Origin: Nitrospira sp.
Lineage (GTDB): Bacteria > Nitrospirota > Nitrospiria > Nitrospirales > Nitrospiraceae
Length of the DNA: 64,000 nucleotides
Assembly: GCA_018242665.1 (NCBI GenBank)
Contig: JAFEBL010000002.1
Coordinates: forward strand, 176,382 to 240,381
Reading direction: 5' to 3'
The position numbers and the translations under genes were made by a program. The notes beneath the pieces are model-generated. The model saw only the letters and a list, made by a program, of their open reading frames with translations. It made no database searches and was not told where the DNA came from. Below are positions 63,950-64,000 of the stretch, one piece after another (position 1 is the first letter of the stretch; each line of letters starts with the position of its first letter).

Positions 63950-64000
63950 TGGTGCGCCCGGCTGGAATCGAACCAGCGACCCTCAGCTTAGAAGGCTGAT
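63950..64000 (-). tRNA. tRNA-Arg (anticodon TCT), partial
   Basis: The minus strand shows the 3' part of a tRNA: an anticodon arm with loop CTTCTAA (anticodon TCT), a T arm containing GGTTCGATTCC, the acceptor strand and an encoded CCA end at 63952-63950. The 5' half lies beyond the window. It would read AGA codons. Confidence 0.9.

Noticed and set aside
1..64000. CRISPR array, prophage or transposase gene
   Set aside because: No regularly spaced direct repeats, no phage structural genes and no transposase frame were seen; the only mobile-looking items are the non-coding palindromic elements.

Overview
The window looks like a stretch of chromosome from a Nitrospira-type bacterium (phylum Nitrospirota). 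This rests on gene content, not on a marker gene: a high-GC genome, an outer membrane (TonB receptor, porin-like barrel, DUF748 protein), a B12-dependent ribonucleotide reductase, many universal stress proteins, a DUF2934 protein, a cytoplasmic NAD-linked formate dehydrogenase, and dispersed palindromic elements that I associate with such genomes. No rRNA, phage, IS transposase or CRISPR array is visible. One tRNA gene (Arg, anticodon TCT) is cut by the right edge.

Layout. 1-1280 holds no convincing gene but has a perfect 23-bp inverted repeat. 1281-3605 is a TonB-dependent receptor. 3991-7533 (minus) is class II ribonucleotide reductase nrdJ. Its upstream region carries two NrdR-box-like sites 31 bp apart over a TTGACA promoter, plus DnaA-box-like sites, and its terminator lies at 3787-3833. 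7863-10681 holds small membrane proteins and an AmpG-type permease. 10791-19195 (minus) is a long same-strand block: universal stress protein, cupredoxin, double universal stress protein, DUF2934, an unknown protein, then fdsG-fdsB-fdsA. 19561-21644 continues the stress theme (small membrane peptide, alpha/beta hydrolase, third universal stress protein, cupin).

22516-25220 is the translationally coupled pair of tRNA methylthiotransferases mtaB-miaB. 26861-28801 (minus) is a compact repair cluster mutY-mutT-exonuclease. 29795-32000 holds a PilZ protein, an acetate-type transporter and a short-chain dehydrogenase. 32197-36983 (minus) is a YhaO/YhaN (SbcDC-like) pair with overlapping stop and start codons. 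37142-37994 is a divergent pair: a 12-cysteine metallothionein-like peptide and a sigma factor with a cysteine-rich tail. 38071-38874 is a toxin-antitoxin pair followed by a cysteine-free HesB-fold protein. 39016-42509 holds a Nudix hydrolase, a THUMP methyltransferase and trehalose-phosphate synthase. 42540-44651 is a lipoprotein built from about twelve short D-x-x-G-x-D-x-Y units. 44861-47858 is lon and msrB.

47959-53446 holds lipoproteins, small membrane proteins, a ClpX with an unusual zinc region, a porin-like barrel and a DsbA-family protein. 53575-55645 is a cyclase-family hydrolase divergent from a RuBisCO-like protein. 55912-59511 pairs a degenerate HD-GYP protein with a radical SAM protein. 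The window ends with a 1-Cys peroxiredoxin, a pentapeptide-repeat protein, a large DUF748 protein and the tRNA.

The strongest non-gene signal is a family of four imperfect palindromic elements (about 120-240 bp). Each lies 0-3 nt after a TAG stop codon and in the same orientation relative to that gene. The other points most worth checking are the NrdR/DnaA arrangement at nrdJ, the cysteine-tailed sigma factor facing a metallothionein-like gene, the RuBisCO-like protein, and the repeat lipoprotein.
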